DNA of 64,000 nt. It comes from Inquilinus limosus (GTDB lineage: Bacteria; Pseudomonadota; Alphaproteobacteria; DSM-16000; Inquilinaceae). Below the pieces are notes generated by a model that was given only the letters and a program-made list of their open reading frames with translations, was not told the DNA's origin and did not search any database. Each line of letters opens with the position of its first letter. Position 1 is the first letter of the stretch. The stretch lies in contig NZ_NHON01000013.1 in the NCBI RefSeq assembly GCF_002195995.1, positions 1 to 64,000 on the forward strand, in the 5' to 3' direction. This document shows, piece by piece, positions 27,627 to 37,588 of the stretch. The translations under genes and the position numbers were made by a program.

Positions 27627-30002
27627 ATGTCTGCATTGGTCGGGCTGAACGTCGTCGACCTGTCCGAGACCGTCGGCGGGCAGTACTGCGCCCGGCTGCT
27701 GGCCGACTTCGGTGCCGAGGTCGTGCTGGTGGAGCCGCCGGCGGGCTCGGCCCTCCGCCGCATGCCGCCTTTCGGCGAGGCCGGCGACCGCGGATCGCTG
27801 CTGTTCTTCCACCTCAACACCGGCAAGCGCTCGGTCAGCCTCGACCCGGGCAGCGCCGCCGGGCGCAAAGCCCTCGACGAACTACTGCGCAGCGCCGATG
27901 TCGCGATCCTGCCGCCCGGGTCCGAGCCGCGCGACGTGCTCGGCCTCAACCCGCGCTGCGTTGCCGCGGTGGTCAGCCCCTTCGGCGCCGACGGGCCGCT
28001 CGCCGCCTGGAAGGGGCCGGAGATCGTGCTGCAGGCCCTGTCGGGCATGATGCACAACAACGGCGCCCATGGGCGCGAGCCGCTCCATGGCTGCGGCCGC
28101 CGCGCCTCCTTCGCCGCCGGCCTTGCCGCCTATGTCGGGATCGCCGCGGCCCTGTTCGCGCGGGACCGCACCGGCCTCGGCCAGGCCGTCACTGTGGACG
28201 AGGCGGAGACCGCCGCTTCGATGTGCTTTCCCTATGTGCTGCAGCACATCTACAACGGCACGGTGAAGGGCCGGGGCGACCCGAACATCCCGGCCGGCCA
28301 GGTGCGCTGTCGCGACGGCTGGGTCTGCATCTGGATCTACAATCATCGCTGGAGCGCGGTCTGCCGCGCGCTCGGCCTGGAGCATATCGAGCGCGACGAA
28401 CGCTTCGGCGCGCCGATCCCACGCCGCGCCCATTGGGCGGAGCTGTTCGCGATCATCCAGGACAAGGTCGCGGATCTCCGCGCCGAGGATCTGGTCGCCA
28501 CGCTGCAGCGGGAAGAGGTGATCGCCGCCAAGGCCTACCGCCCGACGGAGCTGCGCGGCGGCGCCCATCTCACCAGTCGGAGCTATTGGGACACGGCGGA
28601 GGGGCGGCTGATCCTTGGGCCGCCGTGGCGGCTGGGCCGCACGCCGCGCCGGGTCCGCTCCGCCGCGCCGCGCCTCGGCGCCGACAATGGCTGGGCGCCC
28701 ACACCGGCGGTCCCGCGGCCGAGCTCGGGCGCCGTCGTCCCCGGACCCGGTCCCCTCGCGGGCTTGCGCGTGCTCGAGCTGACCACGGCCTGGGCCGGGC
28801 CGATGGCGGGCCGGGTGCTGGGCTTCCTCGGGGCCGAGCCGATCCACGTCGAATCCCCGACCCGGGTCAATTCCTGGCGCCTCAACAAGGAGGTGCCGAA
28901 CCCGATCAACTTCCCGGACGGCGTTCCCGGCGACCGGCCCTATGACCGCGCCTTCCACTTCAACTCGCAGAACGTCAACAAGCTGTCCTGCATCCTCGAC
29001 CTGAAGATAAGGGAGGGGCGCGACATCATCCGGCGCCTGGCGGCGGTCAGCGACGTGGTGATCTGCAACTTCCGCCCCGGCACGCTGGCCAGGCTGGGGC
29101 TGGACTACGACAGCCTGCGCCGGATCAGGCCGGACATCATCGTGGCGGAGCTGCCGGCCTTCGGCGCCGAGGGGCCGATGGCGCGCTACGCCGCGCTGGG
29201 CCCGACCATGGAGATGTCGACCGGCATGTCCGGCATGATCGGCTATCCCGGCGGCCAGCCCGAGACCACCGGCCCCTCCTATCTCGACCCGATCGGCGGG
29301 TTCAACGCCACGGCCGCCATCCTGACCGCGCTGCTGCACCGCCAGCGCACCGGCGAGGGCCAGTATATCGAGGTCCCGCAGGTCGAAGCCGCGATGCAGC
29401 TGATCGGGCCGGAGCTGCTGGCGGCGATCGAATCCGGACGGGATCCCGAGCCGAACGGCAACCGCTCGCCCTATGCCGCCCCGCATGACGCCTTCCCGGC
29501 GCGCGGCGACGACCAGTGGGTGGCGATCGCGGCCGAGACCGAGGCGGAATGGCGAGCCCTGTGCGGCGTGATGGGGCAGGCGGATCTCGCCGTAGATCCG
29601 CGCTTCGCCACGCTGGCGGCGCGTCAGGAGAACATCGGCGTGCTGACCGCGATCATCGCCGATTGGACCAGGGCTCAGGACAAGCACGCGGTCGCGGTCC
29701 GGCTGCAGGCGGCCGGCGTTCCCGCGGCGCCGGTGCAGACCCCGCACGACCTGGCGCGCAGCGAGTACCTGGCGCATCGTGGCTTCTTCACGGTGCTGGA
29801 GCATCCCGATGCCGGCCGCCATCCGCATCCCGGCCTGCCGGTCCATCTCGACGCCACGCCGGGCAGCCAGCGCCGGGCGGCGCCGCGTTTCGGCGCCGAC
29901 AACCGCCACGTGCTGTGCGACATCCTCGGCCTGACGCCGGCGGAGATCGCCGCGGTCGAGGCCAGTGGCGCGATGGCGACCGAACCCCGGCCGGGAGCCT
30001 GA
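27627..30002 (+). CDS. Fused double CaiB/BaiF-type CoA-transferase, N-half lacking catalytic Asp
   Basis: A 791-residue protein made of two tandem type III CoA-transferase (CaiB/BaiF) units, about residues 1-360 and 375-785. Family III enzymes move CoA via an aspartyl-CoA thioester. In the second unit the Asp is in SYLDPIGG (Asp554), upstream of RTGEGQ. The matching place in the first unit is Ser161 (RRASF before RTGLGQ), so that unit is probably structural. Normal enzymes are about 400-residue interlocked homodimers, and a fusion would make an asymmetric one. The MaoC-like gene follows after 2 bp. It probably activates an organic acid to its CoA thioester. Confidence 0.85.
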   Translation: MSALVGLNVVDLSETVGGQYCARLLADFGAEVVLVEPPAGSALRRMPPFGEAGDRGSLLFFHLNTGKRSVSLDPGSAAGRKALDELLRSADVAILPPGSEPRDVLGLNPRCVAAVVSPFGADGPLAAWKGPEIVLQALSGMMHNNGAHGREPLHGCGRRASFAAGLAAYVGIAAALFARDRTGLGQAVTVDEAETAASMCFPYVLQHIYNGTVKGRGDPNIPAGQVRCRDGWVCIWIYNHRWSAVCRALGLEHIERDERFGAPIPRRAHWAELFAIIQDKVADLRAEDLVATLQREEVIAAKAYRPTELRGGAHLTSRSYWDTAEGRLILGPPWRLGRTPRRVRSAAPRLGADNGWAPTPAVPRPSSGAVVPGPGPLAGLRVLELTTAWAGPMAGRVLGFLGAEPIHVESPTRVNSWRLNKEVPNPINFPDGVPGDRPYDRAFHFNSQNVNKLSCILDLKIREGRDIIRRLAAVSDVVICNFRPGTLARLGLDYDSLRRIRPDIIVAELPAFGAEGPMARYAALGPTMEMSTGMSGMIGYPGGQPETTGPSYLDPIGGFNATAAILTALLHRQRTGEGQYIEVPQVEAAMQLIGPELLAAIESGRDPEPNGNRSPYAAPHDAFPARGDDQWVAIAAETEAEWRALCGVMGQADLAVDPRFATLAARQENIGVLTAIIADWTRAQDKHAVAVRLQAAGVPAAPVQTPHDLARSEYLAHRGFFTVLEHPDAGRHPHPGLPVHLDATPGSQRRAAPRFGADNRHVLCDILGLTPAEIAAVEASGAMATEPRPGA

Positions 30003-30004
30003 CC

Positions 30005-30808
30005 ATGGATTTCCCCCGCACGCTGCGCATCCCGATCCGCCTCGACGATGACCCCGGCTATCGCGGATCGGTGCATGACGACGCGGTGGCGCGACGCATG
30101 GGCTTCAAGGCGGCTCTGGTGCCAGGCGCCTTCGTCTACGGCCATGTCAGCCGCATCGCTGTCGATTCCTGGGGCGTCGACTGGCTGCGGCACGGGCTGA
30201 TGGGGGCACGGTTCCGCCGGCCGGTCTATGACGGCGACGTGCTGACCGCCGAGGCTTCGGCCCTGGCGGACACCGGCTCGGACCGCCGGTCCGAGGTCAG
30301 CCTCCGCAACGAGGATGGCGAGGAGGTGGCGACCGGCTGGGTGGCGATGCCGCTCGAGGATCCGATGCCGCCGGCGGTCGCGGACTGCCCGGTCCAGCCC
30401 CTGCCGGAGCCGCCGCAGGCGGTCGAGCCCGGCGGCATGGTGGTCGGGACCCGCCTCGGCTCGCGCAATGCGGTGCTGACCGGGGAGGAGTTCCGGCGCT
30501 CGCTCAATGCCTTCGACGAGGGCCATCCGCTGTATCTCGGCGGCGGGCTGGTCCATTCCGGCTGCCTGATCCGACGGACCATGTTCGACGCCAACCGCAG
30601 CTTCCGCTTCCCGGCGCCCGTGGTGTTCGTGTCCGGCGAGGCCCAGCATTTCGCGCCGGTGTCGCCCGGCCAGCGTCTCTCCACCTCCGGCACCGTCACC
30701 GCCGCCTATGAGCGCAAGGGCCGGCACTATTTCGAGACCGAGGAGCTGCTGGTGGTCGACGGCGCCCGGGTGGCGGCGCGGTTCCGCCGGACCTCGATCT
30801 ATGCGTGA
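30005..30808 (+). CDS. MaoC-like hotdog-fold protein (probable acyl-CoA hydratase)
   Basis: A 267-residue protein resembling a double hotdog. The first half has FKAALVPGAFVYGH, like the substrate-binding segment of MaoC hydratases. The second half, GLVHSGCLIRR to GEAQHFAPVSPGQRLSTSG, is the second hotdog. Family members add water to or remove it from enoyl-CoA thioesters. Coupling to the CoA-transferase (2-bp gap) suggests it acts on the CoA ester made there. Catalytic Asp/His residues are not obvious, so a thioesterase is an alternative. Confidence 0.7.
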   Translation: MDFPRTLRIPIRLDDDPGYRGSVHDDAVARRMGFKAALVPGAFVYGHVSRIAVDSWGVDWLRHGLMGARFRRPVYDGDVLTAEASALADTGSDRRSEVSLRNEDGEEVATGWVAMPLEDPMPPAVADCPVQPLPEPPQAVEPGGMVVGTRLGSRNAVLTGEEFRRSLNAFDEGHPLYLGGGLVHSGCLIRRTMFDANRSFRFPAPVVFVSGEAQHFAPVSPGQRLSTSGTVTAAYERKGRHYFETEELLVVDGARVAARFRRTSIYA

Positions 30809-30827
30809 CCATTCGGATGCGGCGATG

Positions 30828-30843
30828 TTGCATACGGATGCAA
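30828..30843. promoter_or_regulatory. LacI-type operator, copy 2
   Basis: TTGCATACGGATGCAA, identical to the site at 27561-27576, lies 36 bp upstream of the dehydratase GTG start. It marks a second promoter under the same regulator, feeding the dehydratase and transporter genes. Confidence 0.82.
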
Positions 30844-30879
30844 AAAGAGTAAGGTAACCCACAAGACGGGAGCGAAACC

Positions 30880-31992
30880 GTGGCCCCAACCGCCAGCATC
30901 AGATCGGTCGAAGCCTTCCAGGTCAGCTGGCAGCCCGGCGATCCGCCCGGCCGGCGCAGCGCCCTGGTGCGGATCGCGACGGAGGACGGCGTCGTCGGCT
31001 GGGGCGAGGCCTCGCCGATGCAGGGCGGCCTGCACTCCATCGGCATCATCGAGCGCGACCTGGCGCCGGGCCTGGTCGGCGCCGATGCCTTCGACACCGG
31101 GGTGCTGTACGACCGGCAGCTCCACCGCAACGTCAAGCTGGGGCCGGAAGGCGCACTGACCGGCGCGCTGGCCGCGGTCGACATCGCGCTGTGGGACATC
31201 AAGGGCAAGACGCTCGGGCTGCCGGTGCACAAGCTGCTCGGCGGCGCCTGGCGGGCCGAGGTGCCGTTCTACGCCTCGATCGGCGGCAATGCCGGACGCA
31301 CGGTGGACGAGACGGTGCGGGTGGTCGAGGCGCGCTGGCGGCGCGAGACGCCGGCGGCGATCAAGATCCGCCGCGACGGCGACCGCTCGATCCTCGACCT
31401 CGACATCCCCGGCGACATCGCCAAGGCCAGGGCCGTGCGCCAGCTGGTGGGCGACGGCTTCCCCTTGGCCTTCGACGCCAACAACGGCTACTCGGTCGGT
31501 GGCGCCATGCGGGTCGGCCGCGCCCTCGAGGAGCTCGGCTATATCTGGTTCGAGGAGCCGGTGCAGCACTACGACGTGCGCGGCATGGGCGAGGTGGCGC
31601 AGCGGCTCGACATCACCGTCTCGGCGGCGGAGCAGACCTACACGCTGCAGGCGCTGGTCGACATGATCCATGCCGGGGTGCGCATGGTGCAGCCGGACAT
31701 CGTCAAGATGGGCGGCATCACCGGGCTGATGCAATGCGCCGCGATCTGCCACGCGCACGGGGTCGAGCTGGTGCCGCACCAGACCCAGCCGACCATCGGC
31801 CATGTCGCCAACCTGCATGTGCTGGCGGCGCTGATGCACCTGACCAAGCCGGCGGAATACGCCGACGCGTCCGGCCGGATGGATGCCGGGTTCAAGGACC
31901 CGCCCCGGCCGGCAGACGGCCGTTTCGCGATCCCGCAGGGCCCGGGGCTCGGGCTCGAGGTCGACGAGGCGGAAATCAACAAGCGGCGCTGA
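30880..31992 (+). CDS. Enolase-superfamily (mandelate racemase-like) sugar-acid dehydratase
   Basis: A 370-residue enzyme. The lid domain is followed by a barrel with Lys162 in the K-x-R motif (IKIR), metal ligands Asp199, Glu225 and Glu251, and the Asp273/His300 dyad (QPDIVK, VPHQ). These mark the mandelate racemase subgroup, which abstracts the alpha proton of a carboxylate and usually dehydrates aldonic or aldaric acids. The GTG start is preceded by CGGGAG. It is followed by a binding protein and permease, so it should act on the imported acid. The exact acid is unknown. Confidence 0.88.
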   Translation: MAPTASIRSVEAFQVSWQPGDPPGRRSALVRIATEDGVVGWGEASPMQGGLHSIGIIERDLAPGLVGADAFDTGVLYDRQLHRNVKLGPEGALTGALAAVDIALWDIKGKTLGLPVHKLLGGAWRAEVPFYASIGGNAGRTVDETVRVVEARWRRETPAAIKIRRDGDRSILDLDIPGDIAKARAVRQLVGDGFPLAFDANNGYSVGGAMRVGRALEELGYIWFEEPVQHYDVRGMGEVAQRLDITVSAAEQTYTLQALVDMIHAGVRMVQPDIVKMGGITGLMQCAAICHAHGVELVPHQTQPTIGHVANLHVLAALMHLTKPAEYADASGRMDAGFKDPPRPADGRFAIPQGPGLGLEVDEAEINKRR

Positions 31993-32035
31993 AAGCGATA
32001 CGCGCGGGCGCCGATAAGAGACAGGGGAGACGGCC

Positions 32036-33637
32036 ATGGAGTTCAGCAGGCGGAATATGCTTCGGCTCGGCGTCGCCACGGCGGCGCTGGCGGGCTTCGG
32101 CGGCGCCCGGGCGCAGGACGCGTCCCGGAACGCGGATGTGATCCGCATGGGCATCGCCGCGAAGGGGCCGCGCAGCAGCGACCCGAACCTGACGACCCAG
32201 GGCTCGGACAACTGGGCGACCGAGCAGATCTACGAGCAGTTGGTCCGCCCCGAGGACGGCACCTTCGCGATCAAGCCGGAGGAGTTCCTGCCGACGCTCG
32301 CGACCAGCTGGAATTCGTCGCCGGACGCCAGGACCTGGACCTTCCAGCTGCGCCAGGGCGTGCAGTTCCACAAGGGCTTCGGCGAGATGACCTCGGAGGA
32401 CGTGGTCTATTCGTTCAAACGCGCGATGACCTCGGGCACCAACACGACGATCCTGTCGAACATCGCCGATGTCGTGGCGAACGGACCCTACCAGGTGACC
32501 ATCACCCTGAAGAGCCCGGACGCGCTGTTCCTCGGCTCCTCGGTGTTCAACAACAACACCTCGATCGTCAGCAAGAAGGCGGCCGAGCAGATGGGCGACG
32601 CCTTCGGCACCGACGCCGTCGGCACCGGCCCCTACGAGCTGGTGAAGTTCGACACCCAGGTCGGCACGGTGATGAAGCGCCATGACGGCTATTGGGGCCA
32701 GAAGGCGAAGATCAGCACCGTCGAATGCGTCTACATCGCCGACACCTCGGCGCGGACGCTGGCCCTCCTGTCCGGCGATATCGACATCATGGAGGCGGTG
32801 CGCGCCCCCGGCTGGGTCGCCTCGATGCAGCAGCGCGACCCGTCGCTGAAGATCGACATGACCGTGCCGGGGTCGTTCAACACCCTGCACATCAACCTGA
32901 CCCGCAAGCCCTTCGACGACCTGAAGGTGCGGCAGGCGCTGATGCATGCGATCGACCGCCCGGCCGTGGCCCAGGCGCTGGCGCCGATGGGCGGGACCAT
33001 GGCGGGGCTGCAGCCCGATTTCTTCCCGGCCGGCTTCAAGACCGGGGACCTGCCGGAGGAGCTGCGCTACCCCTACGACCCGGACAAGGCGAAGGCGCTG
33101 CTGGCGGAGGCCGGCCATCCGGACGGGATCAGCTTCCCGTCCCTGTGCAGTCAGCGCGAGGATTATTCCTCGACCATGCTGATCGTGCAGGAGCAGATCC
33201 GCCTGGCCGGCTTCAACATGGATCTGAGGATCGAAGACCACACCGCCTATCACGCCGACAACCGCTCGGACAAGAACACCCTGGCGATGCATTCGTCGAG
33301 CTACCCGCCGATTCCGACCCAGCTGTATTTCCAGCAGCTGTCGGCGCAGTCCGAGGTCAAGTCGGACGGCAAGGGCGGCGGCAACTACAGCCATTACGGC
33401 GTGGTCATGCCGGGCATCGACGACCTGCTGTCCCAGGCCCTGCAGGCGACCGACTTCGCGACCTATGACGGTCTCTGCCGCAAGATCGAGCTGCAGGTGC
33501 TGCGCGACCTGCCGCTGATCGGCCTGTCCACCCTGTCCTTCACCACCGCGCGCCGGGGCAATGTCGATCTCGGCTACCCGATCAAGAGCGGGTATGCGCG
33601 CTGGCGCTTCCACCGGGCGACCAAGACCGTCGTCTGA
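32036..33637 (+). CDS. ABC transporter family-5 substrate-binding protein
   Basis: A 533-residue periplasmic protein with a twin-arginine signal (SRRNMLRLG, cleavage near ARAQ) and the full family-5 fold (ARTWTFQLRQGVQFH, LPEELRYPYDPDKAK, SQREDYSSTML). AGGGGAGA precedes the ATG. It is the cognate partner of the permease and ATPase genes immediately downstream and a close paralog of the orphan binding protein at 19690-21300. Confidence 0.93.
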   Translation: MEFSRRNMLRLGVATAALAGFGGARAQDASRNADVIRMGIAAKGPRSSDPNLTTQGSDNWATEQIYEQLVRPEDGTFAIKPEEFLPTLATSWNSSPDARTWTFQLRQGVQFHKGFGEMTSEDVVYSFKRAMTSGTNTTILSNIADVVANGPYQVTITLKSPDALFLGSSVFNNNTSIVSKKAAEQMGDAFGTDAVGTGPYELVKFDTQVGTVMKRHDGYWGQKAKISTVECVYIADTSARTLALLSGDIDIMEAVRAPGWVASMQQRDPSLKIDMTVPGSFNTLHINLTRKPFDDLKVRQALMHAIDRPAVAQALAPMGGTMAGLQPDFFPAGFKTGDLPEELRYPYDPDKAKALLAEAGHPDGISFPSLCSQREDYSSTMLIVQEQIRLAGFNMDLRIEDHTAYHADNRSDKNTLAMHSSSYPPIPTQLYFQQLSAQSEVKSDGKGGGNYSHYGVVMPGIDDLLSQALQATDFATYDGLCRKIELQVLRDLPLIGLSTLSFTTARRGNVDLGYPIKSGYARWRFHRATKTVV

Positions 33638-33658
33638 CCCCGCAGGGGAGGGCCCGCC

Positions 33659-34594
33659 ATGGCGCGGTATCTGATGTGGCGATTGCTGGATGCGGTTCCG
33701 ACCATCCTCTTGGTGCTGACGCTGGTGTTCGTCTGCATGCGCATCCTGCCGGGCGACCCGGCGCTGGCGGCGCTGGGCGACAATGCGCTGCCGGACCAGA
33801 TCGCGGCGTTCCGCGAGAAGATGGGGCTGAACGTCCCGCTCTGGCAGCAGTATTTCGACTTCCTCGGCGGCGTCCTGACACTGGATTTCGGCCGGTCGCT
33901 GATGAACAACACCTCGGTCCTGCAGTTGCTGGCCTACAACCTGCCCTATACGATCGAGCTGACGGTCGCGGCGATGGTGATGGGCCTCGTCGCCGGCATC
34001 CCGCTGGGCGTGCTGGCGGCGACCCACCGCAACCGCATGCCCGATGCCGGGGTCCGGGTGTTCTCGCTGATCGGCTACGCCATCCCGGATTTCTATCTGG
34101 GCGCGCTGCTGCTGATCACCTTCTCGCTCAATCTCGGCTGGTTCCCGATCAATGGCGGCGGCGACGGCTTCGTCGACCGGCTGCACCACATCGTGCTGCC
34201 GGCGATGACGCTGGCCTTCGTCAAGGCCGCCTTCCTCGGAAGGCTGACCCGCACCTCGCTGCTCGAGGTGTTCGGCAAGGACTATGTGCGGACGGCGCGG
34301 GCCAAGGGCGCCAGCGAGCGGCGGGTGATCTACCGGCACGGGCTGCGCAACGCGCTGCTGCCGCTGTCCACCGGCATGGGCCTCAGCCTGCTGGCGACGC
34401 TGTCCGGGTCGGTGGCGATCGAGCTGGTGTTCAACCGCCCCGGCATCGGCAAGCTGCTGATCGGCGCGATCACCGAGCGCGACTACGCCGTGATCCAGGG
34501 CGGCGTGATCGTCTTCGCCCTGTTCGTGGTGCTGGTGAACCTGGTGATGGACCTCGTCTACATCGTCATCGACCCGCGGATCCGGGTGGCGTGA
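33659..34594 (+). CDS. Dpp/Opp-type ABC transporter permease, DppB-like
   Basis: A 311-residue inner-membrane permease with six hydrophobic segments, the N-terminal MARYLMWRLLDAVPTILLV and the EAA-loop ARAKGASERRVIYRHGLRN that contacts the ATPases. It overlaps the next permease by one base (TGATG). It forms the channel with the DppC-like subunit. Confidence 0.93.
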   Translation: MARYLMWRLLDAVPTILLVLTLVFVCMRILPGDPALAALGDNALPDQIAAFREKMGLNVPLWQQYFDFLGGVLTLDFGRSLMNNTSVLQLLAYNLPYTIELTVAAMVMGLVAGIPLGVLAATHRNRMPDAGVRVFSLIGYAIPDFYLGALLLITFSLNLGWFPINGGGDGFVDRLHHIVLPAMTLAFVKAAFLGRLTRTSLLEVFGKDYVRTARAKGASERRVIYRHGLRNALLPLSTGMGLSLLATLSGSVAIELVFNRPGIGKLLIGAITERDYAVIQGGVIVFALFVVLVNLVMDLVYIVIDPRIRVA

Positions 34595-35475
34595 TGGCCG
34601 CGATCCTCGACACCACTGAAATCATCGCCCCGGCCCCGAACCGGCTGGCGATCCTGGCCCGGATCGTGCTGGGCCGGCCGGCCACGATCTTCGCCGCCCT
34701 GGTCATCGCGATCTTCGTGGTCGTGGCGGTGCTGGCGCCCTGGATCGCGCCCTACAACCCGCTGGCGCAGAGCATCCTGAAGATCAACCAGGGCCCGTCA
34801 TGGACGCATTGGCTGGGCACCGACCAGTTCGGCCGCGACGTGTTGTCCCGGATGATCTATGGCTCCCGCAACTCGCTGATCTTCGGCCTGCTGTCGCCGG
34901 CCCTGGCGGCGATCGTGGGGACCACGCTCGGCGTCGTCGCCGGCTATTTCGGCGGCGCGGTCGACCGCGTCATCTCCCGCCTCGTCGACCTGCTGCTGGC
35001 GTTCCCGGAGCTGCTGCTGGCGATCATCATCGCCGCGGCGCTGGGCGGCGGCTTCTGGAACGTCGTCGCGGTGCTGACGGTCGCCTTCGTCCCCGGCTTC
35101 GCCCGCGTCGCCCGCGCCCAGACCCTGGCGGTGAAGCAGGAGCCCTATATCGAGGCCGCGGTGGCGGTCGGGGTCAGCACCCCGGTGATCATCTTCCGCC
35201 ACATCGTGCCGAACATCGCGGCGCCGATCGTCGTGCTGGTGACGCTGTGGGTGGCCTCGGCCATCCGGCTCGAAGCCTCGCTCAGCTTCCTCGGGCTCGG
35301 CACCCAGCCGCCGAATCCGAGCTGGGGCAACATCATCCGCGACGGCCTCAACAACCTGTTCGGGTCGCCCTGGCCGATCATCGGCGCCGGCTTCGCCATC
35401 ACCTGCGTCGTCCTCGCCTTCAACCTGTTCGGCGATGCGGTGCGCGACGCCCTGGACCCGGAGACCGCCCCGTGA
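34594..35475 (+). CDS. Dpp/Opp-type ABC transporter permease, DppC-like
   Basis: A 293-residue inner-membrane permease. It has the DppC signature HWLGTDQFGRDVLSRMIYGSR after the first helix, the EAA-loop EAAVAVGVSTPVIIFRHIVPN and the C-terminal LGTQPPNPSWG. Its stop overlaps the GTG start of the first ATPase by 4 bp, so expression is coupled. Confidence 0.93.
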   Translation: MAAILDTTEIIAPAPNRLAILARIVLGRPATIFAALVIAIFVVVAVLAPWIAPYNPLAQSILKINQGPSWTHWLGTDQFGRDVLSRMIYGSRNSLIFGLLSPALAAIVGTTLGVVAGYFGGAVDRVISRLVDLLLAFPELLLAIIIAAALGGGFWNVVAVLTVAFVPGFARVARAQTLAVKQEPYIEAAVAVGVSTPVIIFRHIVPNIAAPIVVLVTLWVASAIRLEASLSFLGLGTQPPNPSWGNIIRDGLNNLFGSPWPIIGAGFAITCVVLAFNLFGDAVRDALDPETAP

Positions 35476-36488
35476 CCGCGCCCCTGCTGAAGGTCGAGGA
35501 CCTGGCCGTCGAATTCGGCCCGAAGGCGGCGCCGCTGCGGGTGGTCGACGGCGTCGGCTTCGAGATCCAGGCCGGCGGGTCGCTCGGCATCGTCGGCGAA
35601 TCCGGCTCCGGCAAGTCGATGACCTCGCTGTCGATCCTGCGCCTGATCCCGGAGCCGCCGGGGCGGATCGCCCGGGGCCGCATCCTGTTCAACGGCGTCG
35701 ATCTCCTCGCCCTGCCGCGGGCGAAAATGCCGGAGATCCGCGGCCGCGACATCGCCATGATCTTCCAGGAGCCGATGAGCTCGCTGAACCCGGTCATGAC
35801 CATCGGCGACCAGATCGGCGAGGCCATCCTGCTGCATGAGCATGCCAGCCGGGAGGAGCGGCGGCGCAAGACCGTCGACATGCTGCGGCTGGTCGGCATG
35901 CCCGACCCGGAGCGCCGGCTGGGCGCCTATCCGCACCAGTTCTCCGGCGGCATGCGCCAGCGGGTGATGATCGCCATGGCCATCGCCTGCAACCCGAAAC
36001 TGCTGATCGCGGACGAGCCGACCACGGCGCTGGACGTCACCATCCAGGCCCAGGTGCTGGACCTGATGAAGCGGATCCGCGCCACGCTGAACACGGCGGT
36101 GCTGCTGATCTCGCACGATCTCGGCGTCATCGCCGACATCTGCGAGCGGGTGATCGTGATGTATGCCGGCCGGGTGGTCGAGGATGCCGATGTCCGCTCG
36201 ATCTTCCGGCGGCCATCGCACCCCTACACCCAGGGGCTGCTGCAATCGATCCCGCGGCTCGACGACGACCGGCGGCGCCTCTACCAGATCGCCGGATCGG
36301 TGCCGCAGGCCGGCAGCCTCGGCGCCGGCTGCCCGTTCCAGCCGCGCTGCCCGCTGCGGGTCGACCGCTGCGCGGTGGAGCGGCCGCCGATGTTCGATTT
36401 CGGCCCGCAGCACCGCGCCGCCTGCTGGGTCACGGCTGCGGCAGCCTCCGCCGCCGAGCCGGCGCCTGGCGCGAGGGCGATGCGATGA
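35472..36488 (+). CDS. Dpp/Opp-type ABC transporter ATPase, DppD-like
   Basis: A 338-residue ATPase starting at GTG. It shows Walker [24 protein letters not shown], signature [14 protein letters not shown], Walker [13 protein letters not shown] and the oligopeptide-transporter C-terminal domain with the Cys cluster [15 protein letters not shown], probably binding an iron-sulfur cluster. It overlaps its neighbours by 4 bp on both sides. Confidence 0.93.
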   Translation: MTAPLLKVEDLAVEFGPKAAPLRVVDGVGFEIQAGGSLGIVGESGSGKSMTSLSILRLIPEPPGRIARGRILFNGVDLLALPRAKMPEIRGRDIAMIFQEPMSSLNPVMTIGDQIGEAILLHEHASREERRRKTVDMLRLVGMPDPERRLGAYPHQFSGGMRQRVMIAMAIACNPKLLIADEPTTALDVTIQAQVLDLMKRIRATLNTAVLLISHDLGVIADICERVIVMYAGRVVEDADVRSIFRRPSHPYTQGLLQSIPRLDDDRRRLYQIAGSVPQAGSLGAGCPFQPRCPLRVDRCAVERPPMFDFGPQHRAACWVTAAAASAAEPAPGARAMR

Positions 36489-37489
36489 CCGGCGCTGCGA
36501 CCGAGACCCTGGTCCGGGCCGAGGGGCTGGCCAAGACCTTCCAGGATGGCGGCGGCCTCGGCTTCGGGCCACCGCGCCCGGCGGTGCGGGCGGTCGACGA
36601 TGTGTCGCTGGAGATCCGCCGCGGCGAGACGCTGGCGCTGGTCGGCGAATCCGGCTGCGGCAAGTCCACGCTCGGCCGGCTGCTGCTGCGGCTGATCGAG
36701 CCCAGCGCCGGCCAGGTCTTCGTCGACGGTACCGAGCTGACAGGGCTGTCGCGCGGCCGGATGCGGGCGATGCGCCGGCAGGTGCAGATGATCTTCCAGG
36801 ACCCCTACGGCTCGCTCAGCCCGCGGCGCAGCGTCGCCGACATCGTCGCCGAGCCGCTGGAGGTGTTCGGCCTGGTCCGGTCGCGGAAGGAGCGTCGCGA
36901 CAAGGTGGCGGAGCTGCTGCGCCAGGTCGGGCTGCCGCCCTCGACCATGGACCGCTACCCGCGCCAGTTCTCCGGCGGCCAGCGCCAGCGCATCGGCATC
37001 GCCCGGGCGATCTCGGTCGACCCGGCCTTCATCGTGGCGGACGAGCCGGTCTCGGCCCTCGACGTCTCGATCCAGGCCCAGATCGTCAACCTGCTGCAGG
37101 ATTTGCAGGAGCAGAAGCGCCTGTCCTACCTGTTCATCGCCCATGACCTGGCGGTGGTGCGCCACATCGCCGACCGGGTCGCGGTGATGTATCTCGGGCG
37201 GATCGTCGAGACCGGGCCGAAGGCGGCGGTCTACGGCGCGCCGCACCACCCCTACACCCAGGCGCTGCTGTCGGCCGCGCCGGAGCCGGACCCGGACCGG
37301 ACGCAGAAGCGGATCATCCTGCAGGGCGACGTGCCCAGCCCGTCGGCCATCCCGTCCGGCTGCAGCTTCCGCACCCGCTGCCCGCTGGCGCAGGAGATCT
37401 GCGCCCGCGAACGGCCGGCCCTGGCGCCGGCCGGCGACGGCCATCTCGCGGCCTGCCATTTCGCCAAGGCCAACCCGATCCGGGGCTGA
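36485..37489 (+). CDS. Dpp/Opp-type ABC transporter ATPase, DppF-like
   Basis: A 334-residue ATPase with Walker [23 protein letters not shown], signature [14 protein letters not shown], Walker [12 protein letters not shown] and the C-terminal [14 protein letters not shown] cluster. It pairs with the DppD-like ATPase as a heterodimer. It is the last gene of the importer operon. Confidence 0.93.
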   Translation: MTGAATETLVRAEGLAKTFQDGGGLGFGPPRPAVRAVDDVSLEIRRGETLALVGESGCGKSTLGRLLLRLIEPSAGQVFVDGTELTGLSRGRMRAMRRQVQMIFQDPYGSLSPRRSVADIVAEPLEVFGLVRSRKERRDKVAELLRQVGLPPSTMDRYPRQFSGGQRQRIGIARAISVDPAFIVADEPVSALDVSIQAQIVNLLQDLQEQKRLSYLFIAHDLAVVRHIADRVAVMYLGRIVETGPKAAVYGAPHHPYTQALLSAAPEPDPDRTQKRIILQGDVPSPSAIPSGCSFRTRCPLAQEICARERPALAPAGDGHLAACHFAKANPIRG

Positions 37490-37588
37490 GGCGGCTGTGC
37501 GGTGACTGCGCGCCCTAAAGCGCGGAGATCCCCGGCGGTCGGTCGATGTCCGCTGTCGGGATGCCGACCCCCTGTGGCACGGCATCGG

